Part shown: positions 9,194-17,646 of the stretch, piece after piece
Position numbering within the stretch: the stretch's first letter is position 1
Layout of the letters: each line of letters begins with the position of its first letter
From: Lachnospiraceae bacterium
GTDB taxonomy: Bacteria > Bacillota > Clostridia > Lachnospirales > Lachnospiraceae
DNA length: 64,000 nucleotides
Assembly: GCA_022647575.1 (NCBI GenBank)
Contig: JALCKY010000001.1
Coordinates: forward strand, 248,001 to 312,000
Direction: 5' to 3'
The notes under the pieces: model-generated
Told to the model about the DNA's origin: nothing
The model's input: only the letters and a program-made list of their open reading frames with translations
Databases searched by the model: none
Program-made: the position numbers and the translations under genes

Positions 9194-9991
9194 CTAAAAT
9201 TCAACGGATTCGCTGACGAGATCCCGGTGCGCGATGGAAATACGGAAGTCTCCGGACGTATAAGGATTGTCTCCCATCGTCACTTCCGTGCACACAGTCT
9301 CGAAGGCCAGCGCTTCGTAATTATTTTCCTTGCTGAGATGTCCCAGAAAGATTTCCTTCATATCGTCATGCAGGACTTCGCAGAGGAGCTGTCCCGCCGA
9401 CTCATTGGAAAGATGGCCGCTGTCCCCGAGGATGCGGCGCTTCAGATAATACGGATACCTTCCTGCCTCCAGCATCCGGATGTCGTGGTTCGACTCCAGA
9501 AGCAGCACGTCCAGATTTTTCAGATTCCGGATGATGTATTCATCGTAATGCCCCAGGTCCGTTGCCACGGCCGCAGACTTTCCGCCCGTCTCCAGGCGGT
9601 AGCCGACCGGTTCGGCGGCATCGTGGGGAATCGCAAACGGCCTGATGCTGAGGTCGCCGACGGCAAATGTCTCATCCGCCCGGATCACATGCATCAGCCC
9701 TTCCGGTATCTTGCCGAGTGCCGTCATGCCCTTCAGGGCATCCGCCGTTCCCTGGGTGGCATAAATCGGGATTCCGTATCTTCTTGCCAGAATTCCCAGA
9801 CCCTTCACGTGGTCCGAATGTTCATGCGTCAGCAGAATGGCATCCATGTCCTTCGTCGCCAGATCAAGGCCGTTCAGTCCCTGTTCGACCCGGCATCCGG
9901 AAATTCCGGTATCCACCAGTACGGAGGTTTCCGAACTTCCGACATAAATGCAGTTGCCGCTGCTGCCGCTTGCAATGCTGCAGAATTTCAT
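9194..9991 (-). CDS. Metallo-beta-lactamase fold hydrolase, WalJ/YycJ-like
   Basis: 265 residues. It starts MKFCSIASGSSGNCIYVGS, typical of the YycJ/WalJ group, and carries the zinc motif THEHSDHVKG (HxHxDH). Further metal ligands are likely at the IPHDA and GHLS regions. WalJ-type proteins are linked to cell-wall or DNA-end processing, but the substrate is not settled. Here it is not beside walRK; it overlaps coaE by 4 bases (ATGA) inside a housekeeping operon. Confidence 0.85.
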   Translation of the reverse strand: MKFCSIASGSSGNCIYVGSSETSVLVDTGISGCRVEQGLNGLDLATKDMDAILLTHEHSDHVKGLGILARRYGIPIYATQGTADALKGMTALGKIPEGLMHVIRADETFAVGDLSIRPFAIPHDAAEPVGYRLETGGKSAAVATDLGHYDEYIIRNLKNLDVLLLESNHDIRMLEAGRYPYYLKRRILGDSGHLSNESAGQLLCEVLHDDMKEIFLGHLSKENNYEALAFETVCTEVTMGDNPYTSGDFRISIAHRDLVSESVEF

Positions 9992-10575
9992 TTTCCAAGC
10001 CCCTTATCAATCTGCTTCTCTGTTTCTGAAAACTCCCCGTCGTTGTCGATGACCAGATCGGCATGCCTGCGGAACTCCCCTTCCGAAAGCTGACGTCCGA
10101 AGAACTGCCTGATTTTTTCCTCACTGTATCCTCTCGTGCGGATCAGCCGTTCTCTTCTGGTTTTTTCACTCGCATAAATATACCACAATTCATCGCAGAT
10201 TTCATCATACTTCTCTTCGATGAGCAGTGCCGCCTCGATGGCGCAGACCAAAGCCCCTTCCTTACGGTATTCCCGCACCAGACGGAGGGTTTCTTTTTTC
10301 ACCTCCGGATGGATGATGGCATCCAGTCCGGTCCGGAGCTTTTCGTCTTTCAGAATCTTCGAGGCAATCAGCTTTCTGTCCAGAGTGCCGTCCGCCGTCA
10401 CGATTTCCCTGCCGAGAAGGTCCACGGCCGCCTGCGTGCATTTTCCGTTTTCCGAAAGAAGTCCGCGGCTGATGTCGTCCAGACGGATGACTTTCGCACC
10501 CCACCTTTTTTCAAGATAGGCCAGCACCTCGGACTTTCCCGAGCCGATTCCCCCGGTGACGCCGATCAGCCTCAT
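9988..10575 (-). CDS. coaE: Dephospho-CoA kinase
   Basis: Last step of coenzyme A synthesis: phosphorylates the 3'-OH of dephospho-CoA. The P-loop GVTGGIGSGKSEV is at the extreme N-terminus when the protein starts at MRLIGVTG (10575); it is then 195 residues, as usual. An ATG 36 bases upstream, inside the end of polA, would add 12 unlike-family residues; I consider it less likely. Other motifs: DDISRGLL and IEAALLIEEKYDE. polA-coaE adjacency is common. Confidence 0.93.
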   Translation of the reverse strand: MRLIGVTGGIGSGKSEVLAYLEKRWGAKVIRLDDISRGLLSENGKCTQAAVDLLGREIVTADGTLDRKLIASKILKDEKLRTGLDAIIHPEVKKETLRLVREYRKEGALVCAIEAALLIEEKYDEICDELWYIYASEKTRRERLIRTRGYSEEKIRQFFGRQLSEGEFRRHADLVIDNDGEFSETEKQIDKGLGK

Positions 10576-10597
10576 TTCCCGGCAGGCGCACTGCTTC

Positions 10598-13231
10598 TCA
10601 CTTTGCTTCATACCAGTCCGTCCCCGTATGGCATTCTGCCTTGATTTCCACTTTCAGGTCCGCCGCCGAGCTCATTTCCTCTTCGAGGATTTTCGTGACC
10701 TGCTCCTCTTCCTCTTTCTCCGTCTCCACAAGAAGCTCATCGTGGATCTGCAGGATCAGACGCGATTTCAGTTTTTCCTTCTTCAGCCGTTCATACACGC
10801 GGATCATTGCGATCTTCATGATATCCGCTGCCGTGCCCTGGATCGGGCTGTTCATGGCCACCCGTTCCCCGAAGCCCCTCTGCATGAAATTCGCCGAGGA
10901 AAGTTCCGGAATCGGACGGCGCCGGCCGAACAGGGAAACCGCATAGCCTTTTTCTTTTGCCGAAGCAACCAGTCCGTCGAGGAATTCCTTGATCGACGGA
11001 TATGCCGCAAAATAATCCCTGATGTATTTTTCAGCTTCCTTCGGGGAGATGGAAAGTCCCTGGCTCAGCCCGAAAGAACTGATTCCGTAAATGATTCCGA
11101 AGTTGACGGCCTTGGCATTTCTCCTCTGCTGTTCCGTCACTTCCTCAAACGGCGTATGGAAGACCTGCGAGGCTGTGATCCGGTGGATATCCTTCGCTTC
11201 GCGGTAGGCCCGGATCAGTTCTTCGTCCCCCGACATGTGCGCGAGAATGCGCAGCTCGATCTGCGAATAATCCGCATCGGCAAAAATGCAGCCAGCTTTC
11301 GGAATGAAGCATTTCCGGATCAGCCGTCCCTGCTCGACCCTCATCGGAATGTTCTGAAGATTCGGTTCCGTGCTGGACAGCCTGCCCGTCGCCGTGATCG
11401 TCTGATTGAAAGTCGTATGGATTCTTCCGTCTTCGGAAATGAAAGCGGAAAGTCCGTCCGCGTAAGTTGATTTCAGTTTCGTCAGCTGACGGTATTCGAG
11501 GATGTCCGAAACGATCGGATTTTCTTCCGCCAGTTTTTCAAGCACATCCGCCGCCGTCGAATAGCCGGTCTTGGTTTTCTTCCCGCCGGGCAGTCCCATT
11601 TTTCCGAACAGGATGTCGCCCATCTGGCGCGGACTGTTGATGTTGAATTCTTCTCCGGCTGCCGCCCAGATCTTCGCCGTCAGTTCGTCAATTCTTCCGG
11701 AAAGACTTTCTCCGTATCTCTTCAGCTCTTCGGGATTGACCAGGATTCCCTCCGTCTCCATGGAGGCCAGGACGGCTGTCAGCGGCATTTCAATCTGACT
11801 GAACAGATCTTCCATGCCTGTTTCTTTCAGTTTCTCAAGAAGCGCCGGTCTCGACTGTTCCGCGGCAGAAGCGGAAAGCGCGCACATTTCCAGAATGCGG
11901 TCCTCCTGTTCCGGATAGGCCGCCTCAATTCCTTTCTTCCCGATCAGTTCCTCCGCAGAAGGCACCGTCGTCCCCAGGAACTCATTTGCAAGATCGTCAT
12001 AGTCATAATCCGATTTCAGCGGATTCAGAAGATAGGCGGCGATGACCGCATCAAAATAGGGAATGCCGTCCCGGTTTCCCAGAAGCTTCCTGGCGCCTTT
12101 GACATCGCAGCAGGATACGCACTCCAGCTGCTCCGCAAGGGCGGCAAACTTTTCCGTAAAGTATTCCTCTTCTCCGTCCTTTACCGGAAAACGGTAAGAT
12201 TTCCCTGCAGTATAAAGCGCGCAGGCGTAAAGATTCTTTCCTTTTGCAAAGGCGATTCCTGCTGTCTTTGCTTCCGCTGCCTGACGGAAAATCTCCTCTG
12301 CCGCGGAACGCTCCGTCACGGTCTCATCGGCCGTTTTTTCTTCACTCTGCTTCGGCTTCATTTCTTCGTCAAAGCGGCTGTAAAAGCTTTTGAAACCGAG
12401 TTTCTTGAAATCTTCATAGACGGCCTGGGTGTACAGTTTTCCGATCCTGCAGTCCCCGAAGCTGCACTCAATCGGTGCATCGGTGCGGATCGTCGCAAGA
12501 TCCTTGCTGAGGACAGCGAGGTCATAATGTTCCTTCAGTGCTTTGGAAGCCTTCGGAGGCGTGACGCTGTCCGCATTTTCATAAGCTTTTTCGATGCTTC
12601 CGTAAGCGGCAATGATTTTTGTCGCCGTCACTTTCCCGACTCCCGGAAGTCCGGGGATGTTATCGGAGGAGTCCCCCATCAGTGCCTTCACGTCAATGAA
12701 TTCCTGCGGGGTCACTTCATAGATTTTCTTTACGTCTTCCGCATAGTAGTCTTCGGCTTCCGTCTTGCCCATCTTATTCGACGGAATGCTGATCTTGATT
12801 TTCTCGTCCGCGATCTGCAGCAGGTCATGATCGCCGGTCACGACCGTGACATCCATGCCGGCTGCCTGTGCCCTCTTGGCCAGGGTCCCCAGGATATCAT
12901 CCGCTTCCCAGCCCTTTTTCAGAAGCAGGGGTATTTCCATATCCGAAAGGATCTGACGCATGATCGGTTCCTGCTCATGGAATTCCGGCGGTGCCGGCTG
13001 GCGGGTTCCCTTGTAATCGGGATATTTCTCATGACGGAAAGTCGGAGCCGCCGTGTCGAAGGCCACCGCCAGATATTCCGGTTTTTCTGCATCCAGGATT
13101 CTGAAAAGAATCCGCAGGAAGCCGTAAACGGCATTCGTGTGGATTCCCTCTGCATTCGTCATGTCCGGCATGCCGTGGAAGGCACGGAACAGAATGCTGT
13201 GCCCGTCGATCAAAACAATTTTTCCGTTCAT
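10598..13231 (-). CDS. polA: DNA polymerase I
   Basis: 877 residues. Residues 1-290 form the 5'-3' exonuclease (flap) domain, starting KIVLIDGHSILFRAFH, with acidic sites such as DDILGTLA. Residues about 300-470 are the proofreading-like domain, but the acidic DxE motif is not visible, so 3'-5' activity is probably lost, as in many Gram-positive Pol I enzymes. Polymerase motifs: A (DADYSQIELRILA), B (RRNAKAVNFGIIYGIS) and C (QIHDELLVE). It fills gaps after Okazaki primer removal and in repair. It overlaps the upstream zinc-finger gene by 4 bases (ATGA). Confidence 0.97.
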   Translation of the reverse strand: MNGKIVLIDGHSILFRAFHGMPDMTNAEGIHTNAVYGFLRILFRILDAEKPEYLAVAFDTAAPTFRHEKYPDYKGTRQPAPPEFHEQEPIMRQILSDMEIPLLLKKGWEADDILGTLAKRAQAAGMDVTVVTGDHDLLQIADEKIKISIPSNKMGKTEAEDYYAEDVKKIYEVTPQEFIDVKALMGDSSDNIPGLPGVGKVTATKIIAAYGSIEKAYENADSVTPPKASKALKEHYDLAVLSKDLATIRTDAPIECSFGDCRIGKLYTQAVYEDFKKLGFKSFYSRFDEEMKPKQSEEKTADETVTERSAAEEIFRQAAEAKTAGIAFAKGKNLYACALYTAGKSYRFPVKDGEEEYFTEKFAALAEQLECVSCCDVKGARKLLGNRDGIPYFDAVIAAYLLNPLKSDYDYDDLANEFLGTTVPSAEELIGKKGIEAAYPEQEDRILEMCALSASAAEQSRPALLEKLKETGMEDLFSQIEMPLTAVLASMETEGILVNPEELKRYGESLSGRIDELTAKIWAAAGEEFNINSPRQMGDILFGKMGLPGGKKTKTGYSTAADVLEKLAEENPIVSDILEYRQLTKLKSTYADGLSAFISEDGRIHTTFNQTITATGRLSSTEPNLQNIPMRVEQGRLIRKCFIPKAGCIFADADYSQIELRILAHMSGDEELIRAYREAKDIHRITASQVFHTPFEEVTEQQRRNAKAVNFGIIYGISSFGLSQGLSISPKEAEKYIRDYFAAYPSIKEFLDGLVASAKEKGYAVSLFGRRRPIPELSSANFMQRGFGERVAMNSPIQGTAADIMKIAMIRVYERLKKEKLKSRLILQIHDELLVETEKEEEEQVTKILEEEMSSAADLKVEIKAECHTGTDWYEAK

Positions 13232-13623
13232 GCTGCTCCTTTGAATAGAACCGTGATAAAATCCGTAATCTGCTGAAGAATCGTGGCATTGGCATCCGGC
13301 AGGAAAGAAAGGATGATGCAGAAAACCAGGATGGCTTCTGTCACGATCAGCATGGCCTTGAAGGCCCGCTTCTGTGTCCGGTGCCTGCGAATCTGGGATT
13401 CTTTTCTATGAAGATCCTCTGCCAGGATTTTTTTCATGTTGTAGGAACGGTTCCCGTCCTCGTCAAGATAGCGGAGAGCATAATGGATCGTAAAATAAGT
13501 CTCCAGCTCATCGTAGCAGGACGGGCAGTTCTTTACATGCAAAATGAAGCTTTCCATCTCGCTGTCGGAAAGCTTCCCTTCGATGTAAGGCTGTACCATT
13601 TTTTCAATATCCCGGCATTCCAT
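13228..13623 (-). CDS. Small zinc-finger (zf-HC2/ZAS-like) membrane protein
   Basis: 131 residues from MECRDIEKMV. The N-terminal region has Cys3 and the anti-sigma-type H29xxxC33xxC36 pattern, then a charged linker. One membrane segment lies at about residues 98-116 (LIVTEAILVFCIILSF), then a short hydrophobic tail. It resembles the cytoplasmic sensor half of anti-sigma factors, but no sigma factor gene is adjacent, so the partner is unknown. The open frame continues upstream only because it reads through tRNA-Leu; the true start is 6 bases beyond the tRNA and lacks a clear ribosome site. It is coupled to polA by an ATGA overlap. Confidence 0.75.
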   Translation of the reverse strand: MECRDIEKMVQPYIEGKLSDSEMESFILHVKNCPSCYDELETYFTIHYALRYLDEDGNRSYNMKKILAEDLHRKESQIRRHRTQKRAFKAMLIVTEAILVFCIILSFLPDANATILQQITDFITVLFKGAA

Positions 13624-13629
13624 CACTAC

Positions 13630-13713
13630 TGCCGGCGGTGGGACTTGAACCCACACACCCTTGCGGATAACAGATTTTGAGTCTGTCTCGTCTGCCGATT
13701 CCGACACGCCGGC
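13630..13713 (-). tRNA. tRNA-Leu (anticodon CAA)
   Basis: An 84-base class II tRNA on the minus strand. The acceptor stem is GCCGGCG paired with CGCCGGC plus discriminator A. The anticodon arm is ACAGA-CTCAAAA-TCTGT with anticodon CAA. It has a long variable arm and the T-loop GTTCAAG. CCA is not encoded. It reads the UUG codon. It has its own promoter and sits between lysA and the zinc-finger gene. Confidence 0.95.
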
Positions 13714-13739
13714 TTTCCGCCCTTCCGGGCGTTAAAAGC

Positions 13740-13745
13740 ATTATA
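13740..13745 (-). promoter_or_regulatory. -10 box of the tRNA-Leu promoter
   Basis: A perfect minus-strand TATAAT lies 26 bases before the mature tRNA 5' end, with a weak TTTCAA -35-like box about 18 bases upstream. A short GC hairpin (CGCCC/GGGCG) lies between the -10 box and the tRNA. Confidence 0.55.
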
Positions 13746-13769
13746 TCATTCTTTCCTGTCTTTTTGAAA

Positions 13770-15062
13770 TCATTTATCTTTTTTTATTTCATCCAGAAGA
13801 GTCCTGTAAATCGGCAGCTCCGAGAAAGTCGCAAAGTAGTCGGCCGGTGTCTCCGCACGTCGGATCACGTCAAAGGTTCCGTCGCCGTGCAGCAGGACTT
13901 CCGCGGACCTGAGCTTGCCGTTGTAGTTGTAGCCCATCGCAAAGCCGTGGGCACCCGTGTCGTGGATATAGAGGATATCTCCCATGCTGATCTTCGGAAG
14001 CATCCGGTCAATCGCAAACTTATCGTTGTTCTCGCACAGCGATCCGACCACATCGTACATATTCGTGACATGGGCATGTTCCTTGCCCATGACAGTGATG
14101 TGATGATAGGCGCCGTACATGGCCGGGCGCATCAGATTGACCGCGCAGGCATCGACCCCGATGTAATTCTTCATGATATGCTTCTCGTGAATGGCCGTGG
14201 TGACCAGCGCCCCGTAGGGGCCTGTCATGAAACGGCCCATTTCCGTGTAGATGGCAACGTCTCCCATTCCTGCCGGAACCATGATTTTTTCATAAGCCCT
14301 GCGCACGCCTTCCCCGATGGCCGCGATATCGTTGGACGGATCGTCCGGCTTGTAGGGGATCCCGACTCCTCCGGAAAGATTGATGAAGGAAATATGGCAG
14401 CCTGTCTCCTTCTGCAGATCGACCGCCAGCTTGAACAGCAGCTTTGCCAGCATCGGATAATAATCATTGGTGACCGCATTGCTGACAAGGAAGGAATGGA
14501 TGCCGAAATTCCGGACGCCCTTCTTCCTGAGGATTCGGAAAGCCTTGTAAAGCTGCTCTGCCGTCATGCCGTATTTCGCATCGCCGGGGCTGTCCATGAT
14601 CCCGTTGCTGACTTTGAAAATGCCGCCCGGATTGAAACGGCAGCACATCGTCTCCGGGAATTTCCCGACCGCTTTTTCAAAGCAGTCGATCATCGTAATG
14701 TCGTCAAGGTTGACGATGGCTCCCATCTTCGACGCGTAGACATATTCATGCGCAGGCGTATCGTTGGAGGAAAACATCGTCAGCTGGCCGCTGCAGCCGA
14801 TTGCCTGCGACAGCATCAGTTCCGTCAGGGAACTGCAGTCGCAGCCGCAGCCCAGGCTCTTCAGCAGGGACAGGATGACCGGATTCGGCTCCGCCTTGAC
14901 AGCGAAATATTCGCGGTATCCCTTGTTCCAGGAAAATGCCTCGCGCACCGCCAGCACATTTTTCCGGATTCCCTCTTCGTCGTAAATATGAAAAGGCGTG
15001 GGCACTTCCCTGATGATTTCTTCAAGCTTCTCTTTGGTGACAAAAGGCTGTTTCCGGTTCAT
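13770..15062 (-). CDS. lysA: Diaminopimelate decarboxylase (PLP, alanine-racemase fold)
   Basis: Decarboxylates meso-diaminopimelate to lysine. 430 residues. The PLP lysine is in YFAVKAEPNP (about residue 55), the glycine loop is in NLSGGVGIPY, and the active-site Cys region is SLCENND. The family fold is unmistakable, but the protein is of the less common divergent group (GIHSFLVSNAVTNDYYP in place of the usual GxHxHIGSQ). Activity on a related substrate cannot be excluded. It is 14 bases from pyk in the same direction. Confidence 0.82.
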   Translation of the reverse strand: MNRKQPFVTKEKLEEIIREVPTPFHIYDEEGIRKNVLAVREAFSWNKGYREYFAVKAEPNPVILSLLKSLGCGCDCSSLTELMLSQAIGCSGQLTMFSSNDTPAHEYVYASKMGAIVNLDDITMIDCFEKAVGKFPETMCCRFNPGGIFKVSNGIMDSPGDAKYGMTAEQLYKAFRILRKKGVRNFGIHSFLVSNAVTNDYYPMLAKLLFKLAVDLQKETGCHISFINLSGGVGIPYKPDDPSNDIAAIGEGVRRAYEKIMVPAGMGDVAIYTEMGRFMTGPYGALVTTAIHEKHIMKNYIGVDACAVNLMRPAMYGAYHHITVMGKEHAHVTNMYDVVGSLCENNDKFAIDRMLPKISMGDILYIHDTGAHGFAMGYNYNGKLRSAEVLLHGDGTFDVIRRAETPADYFATFSELPIYRTLLDEIKKDK

Positions 15063-15076
15063 TCTTTTTCCTCCGG

Positions 15077-16513
15077 TTATTTTGCTTCGATGACATAAAG
15101 CATATTCGTCACATGGCCTGTGCCCTGCACGTAATTCGTGACGGGGTCGCCTGCCGTGACGACGACTTTATCCCCCGGCTTGAGATAGCCCGCATTCCGG
15201 ACTGTTTCAACCGCATTGGCGACAATGGCTCCCGAGCTCTCTTTCGGCTCTCCCAGAAGCGGCTTGACACCCCAGCAGACCATCATGCGTCTCATCGCCC
15301 ATTCATTCGGCGTAACGGCATAGATCGGCATCTTCGGACGGAAATTGGAAATCAGGCGTGCCGTCTGACCCGAAGCGCTCGGCGTCACGATGGCTGCCGC
15401 CCCGATGTTCCTTGCCGTACGGACGGAAGCAAGACCGACTGCGGAGGAAATATCCGCACTCATATCCATTTTCCGGTGGGCAATATACTTTGTCTCATCG
15501 TAGTATTTTTCGGAATTGCGGACGATGTCCGCCATCATCCCGACTGCTTCGACGGCATATTTTCCGACTGCCGTCTCTCCGGAAAGCATGACCGCATCGG
15601 TTCCGTCATAAACGGCATTGGCGACATCCGTAACCTCTGCCCTCGTCGGACGCGGATTGCGGATCATCGAATCCAGCATCTGCGTGGCCGTGATGACCGG
15701 CTTGTAGGCAAGGTTGCATTTCTCGATGATCATCTTCTGGATCGGCGGCACTTCGAAAACGGCCACCTCGACACCGAGGTCTCCCCTGGCTACCATGATT
15801 CCGTCCGCCTCGCGGATGATGGAATCAATATTGGCAACGCCTTCCTTGTTCTCGATTTTAGCAAAGACGGGAATATCGCTGTGATGCGCCCTCAGCAGGT
15901 CTTTGATTTCCCTCACGGCCGATGCGCTGCGCACGAAGGAAGCCGCGATGATGTCAAATCCCTGGGCAATGCCCCAGATGATGTCTTCCTTGTCTTTTTC
16001 CGTAATGTCCGGAAGATTGACATGGACATTCGGGATATTGACGCCCTTCTGCTGTCCGAGTTCGCCGCCGTTGACGACGCGTCCGTGAATGTCGTTTCCG
16101 TCAATCGATTCGACTTTCAGTTCCAGTTCCCCGTCATCGATGAGGATGCTGTCCCCTCTTTTGATTTCGTTCGGAAGGTTCTTATAGGAAATGGAAACCC
16201 GGTTTTCATTTCCCTCGATTTCATCGGAAGTCAGTATGAACTCTCCGCCCTCCTTCAGGACGACGGGCTTTCCGTCCCTGAGCTTTCCGGTCCGGATCTC
16301 CGGTCCCTTCGTATCAAGAAGCATCGCAACCGGCACTCCGGTCTTGATGCGTGCCGACTTGAGGACGGCAATCCTCTGCGCCTGCTCATCATAAGAGCCG
16401 TGGGAAAAGTTGAAGCGTGCCACGTCCATTCCCTTGGCAATCAGTTTTTCCACGACTGCCTGGTCATTCTCATTCGGTCCCATCGTACAGACGATCTTTG
16501 TCTTCTTTTCCAT
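15077..16513 (-). CDS. pyk: Pyruvate kinase
   Basis: Final glycolytic step, phosphoenolpyruvate plus ADP to pyruvate plus ATP. The 478 residues correspond to the form without the extra C-terminal PEP-utiliser domain found in some Bacillota. Motifs: KIVCTMGP at the N-terminus, NFSHGSYDE, the DTKGPEIRTG substrate loop, and the family signature around FAKIENKEGV and MVARGDLGVEV. It lies 11 bases downstream of the rhomboid-like gene and probably shares its strong promoter. Confidence 0.97.
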   Translation of the reverse strand: MEKKTKIVCTMGPNENDQAVVEKLIAKGMDVARFNFSHGSYDEQAQRIAVLKSARIKTGVPVAMLLDTKGPEIRTGKLRDGKPVVLKEGGEFILTSDEIEGNENRVSISYKNLPNEIKRGDSILIDDGELELKVESIDGNDIHGRVVNGGELGQQKGVNIPNVHVNLPDITEKDKEDIIWGIAQGFDIIAASFVRSASAVREIKDLLRAHHSDIPVFAKIENKEGVANIDSIIREADGIMVARGDLGVEVAVFEVPPIQKMIIEKCNLAYKPVITATQMLDSMIRNPRPTRAEVTDVANAVYDGTDAVMLSGETAVGKYAVEAVGMMADIVRNSEKYYDETKYIAHRKMDMSADISSAVGLASVRTARNIGAAAIVTPSASGQTARLISNFRPKMPIYAVTPNEWAMRRMMVCWGVKPLLGEPKESSGAIVANAVETVRNAGYLKPGDKVVVTAGDPVTNYVQGTGHVTNMLYVIEAK

Positions 16514-16524
16514 GACCCTTCCTC

Positions 16525-17490
16525 CTATTTAACGTGCTGATGCGTAAACAGATGATCCTGGCAGTATTCATGCTGCCCGCTGCACTTGCTGCAGTAGCGG
16601 AATTCCAGTTCCGGGTTGGTGATCTCGGTACGTCCGCAGACCTCGCAGCGGTGTCTTGCGATACCGGCTGTCCTGCCCTGCGCCGACTGACCGGCGGATG
16701 CGCTTCCTGCTGCCGTACCGGCTCCCGGCATTCCCTGCGAAGGTTTCCGGTAAGTCTGCGACTGCTGCATTTTCTTTTTAAATTCCCTTCTGCGGCGGAT
16801 CTCCGAAGGAGACATTCTCCGGAAGTCCCTTGTGGAAAGGAAGAAAATCACAAAGTTGAGAAGCGACGCCACGAGGGCGATGACATAGACCCAGCCTCCG
16901 ATCATGCCCGAAGCGATGGAACGGAAATAGCCGACCATGTCATAAACCAGGAAAGCCGCATAGAGAACCCCGAGCCATTTCACCTTGATCGGAATCACGA
17001 AATACAGATAGACCTGTGCTTCCGGAAACGTTGCGGCAAAGGCGAGGAAGATCGACATGCAGATGTAATAAGTGCTGAACGGAGAAGCCGTCCCGCTGCT
17101 GAAGATGACCGCTCCGCCGTAGATCGCGCTGAAAATGAAATAGCAGATGAAGGCTGCTGCAATCGTAATCAGGAAGCCTCCGAAAATATAGACATTGTAG
17201 CGGAAGTTTCCCCAGGCCCTCTCCAGAGACGTGCCGATGGAAAAATAAAAGAACAGCATGATGATCGTAAAAAGATTCAGGGCACTCGGCGGAATGATAA
17301 TCCAGGTGAGGATTCTCCAAACCTGTCCCTGCAGGATATAAGCCGGTTCCAGGGTCATATACGCCGCTGCATCCGCATTGATGAACTGCAGGATATAGCC
17401 GACGACGTAGCATCCGATGATGACGGCAGAAAGATGCGGTACTGCCCTGCCGCCGAATTTCCGTTCCATTTTACTCAGCCAATTGTTCAT
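16525..17490 (-). CDS. Rhomboid-like membrane protein, probably not a protease, with C-terminal zinc ribbon
   Basis: 321 residues. About six hydrophobic segments lie between residues 20 and 215. The rhomboid landmark WRILTW and the loop segment SIGTSLERAWGNFRYN are present. The catalytic GxSx serine is missing (the region reads SSGTASPFSTYY), and the position of the catalytic His motif reads SGMIGG instead of HLGG. A basic, Gln/Gly-rich linker leads to a Cys/His-rich tail (CEVCG, CSKCSGQHEYC, HQH) that looks like a zinc-binding domain. A derlin-type non-proteolytic role is possible (inference). First gene of a unit with pyk and lysA. Confidence 0.75.
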   Translation of the reverse strand: MNNWLSKMERKFGGRAVPHLSAVIIGCYVVGYILQFINADAAAYMTLEPAYILQGQVWRILTWIIIPPSALNLFTIIMLFFYFSIGTSLERAWGNFRYNVYIFGGFLITIAAAFICYFIFSAIYGGAVIFSSGTASPFSTYYICMSIFLAFAATFPEAQVYLYFVIPIKVKWLGVLYAAFLVYDMVGYFRSIASGMIGGWVYVIALVASLLNFVIFFLSTRDFRRMSPSEIRRRREFKKKMQQSQTYRKPSQGMPGAGTAAGSASAGQSAQGRTAGIARHRCEVCGRTEITNPELEFRYCSKCSGQHEYCQDHLFTHQHVK

Positions 17491-17520
17491 AAAAAACCTT
17501 CCTTTGAGATCTATTTACTC

Positions 17521-17549
17521 ATTATAAAGAAAGGACGAAAGCGTGTCAA
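17521..17549 (-). promoter_or_regulatory. Consensus sigma-A promoter of rhomboid-like/pyk/lysA
   Basis: Minus strand TTGACA (17544-17549), 17-base spacer, TATAAT (17521-17526), the strongest promoter match in the window. It is placed 31 bases before the start codon. Confidence 0.85.
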
Positions 17550-17586
17550 TGTAAAGACCTCCCGGTTTCTTCTCCGTCTCCGCCCT

Positions 17587-17614
17587 TTGCAAGCAGGAAA
17601 AAATCGTCTATAAT
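17587..17614 (+). promoter_or_regulatory. Sigma-A-type promoter of aroC
   Basis: TTGCAA (17587-17592), 16-base spacer, TATAAT (17609-17614). The ribosome site GGAGGG follows before the aroC ATG. Confidence 0.7.
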
Positions 17615-17646
17615 GTTCGCAGTCAGAAAACACGGAGGGCAGAAAA

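Noticed and set aside
13624-13707. N-terminal extension of the zinc-finger protein (reading GVWVQVPPPA)
   Set aside because: This peptide is the translation of tRNA-Leu; the true start is after the tRNA.
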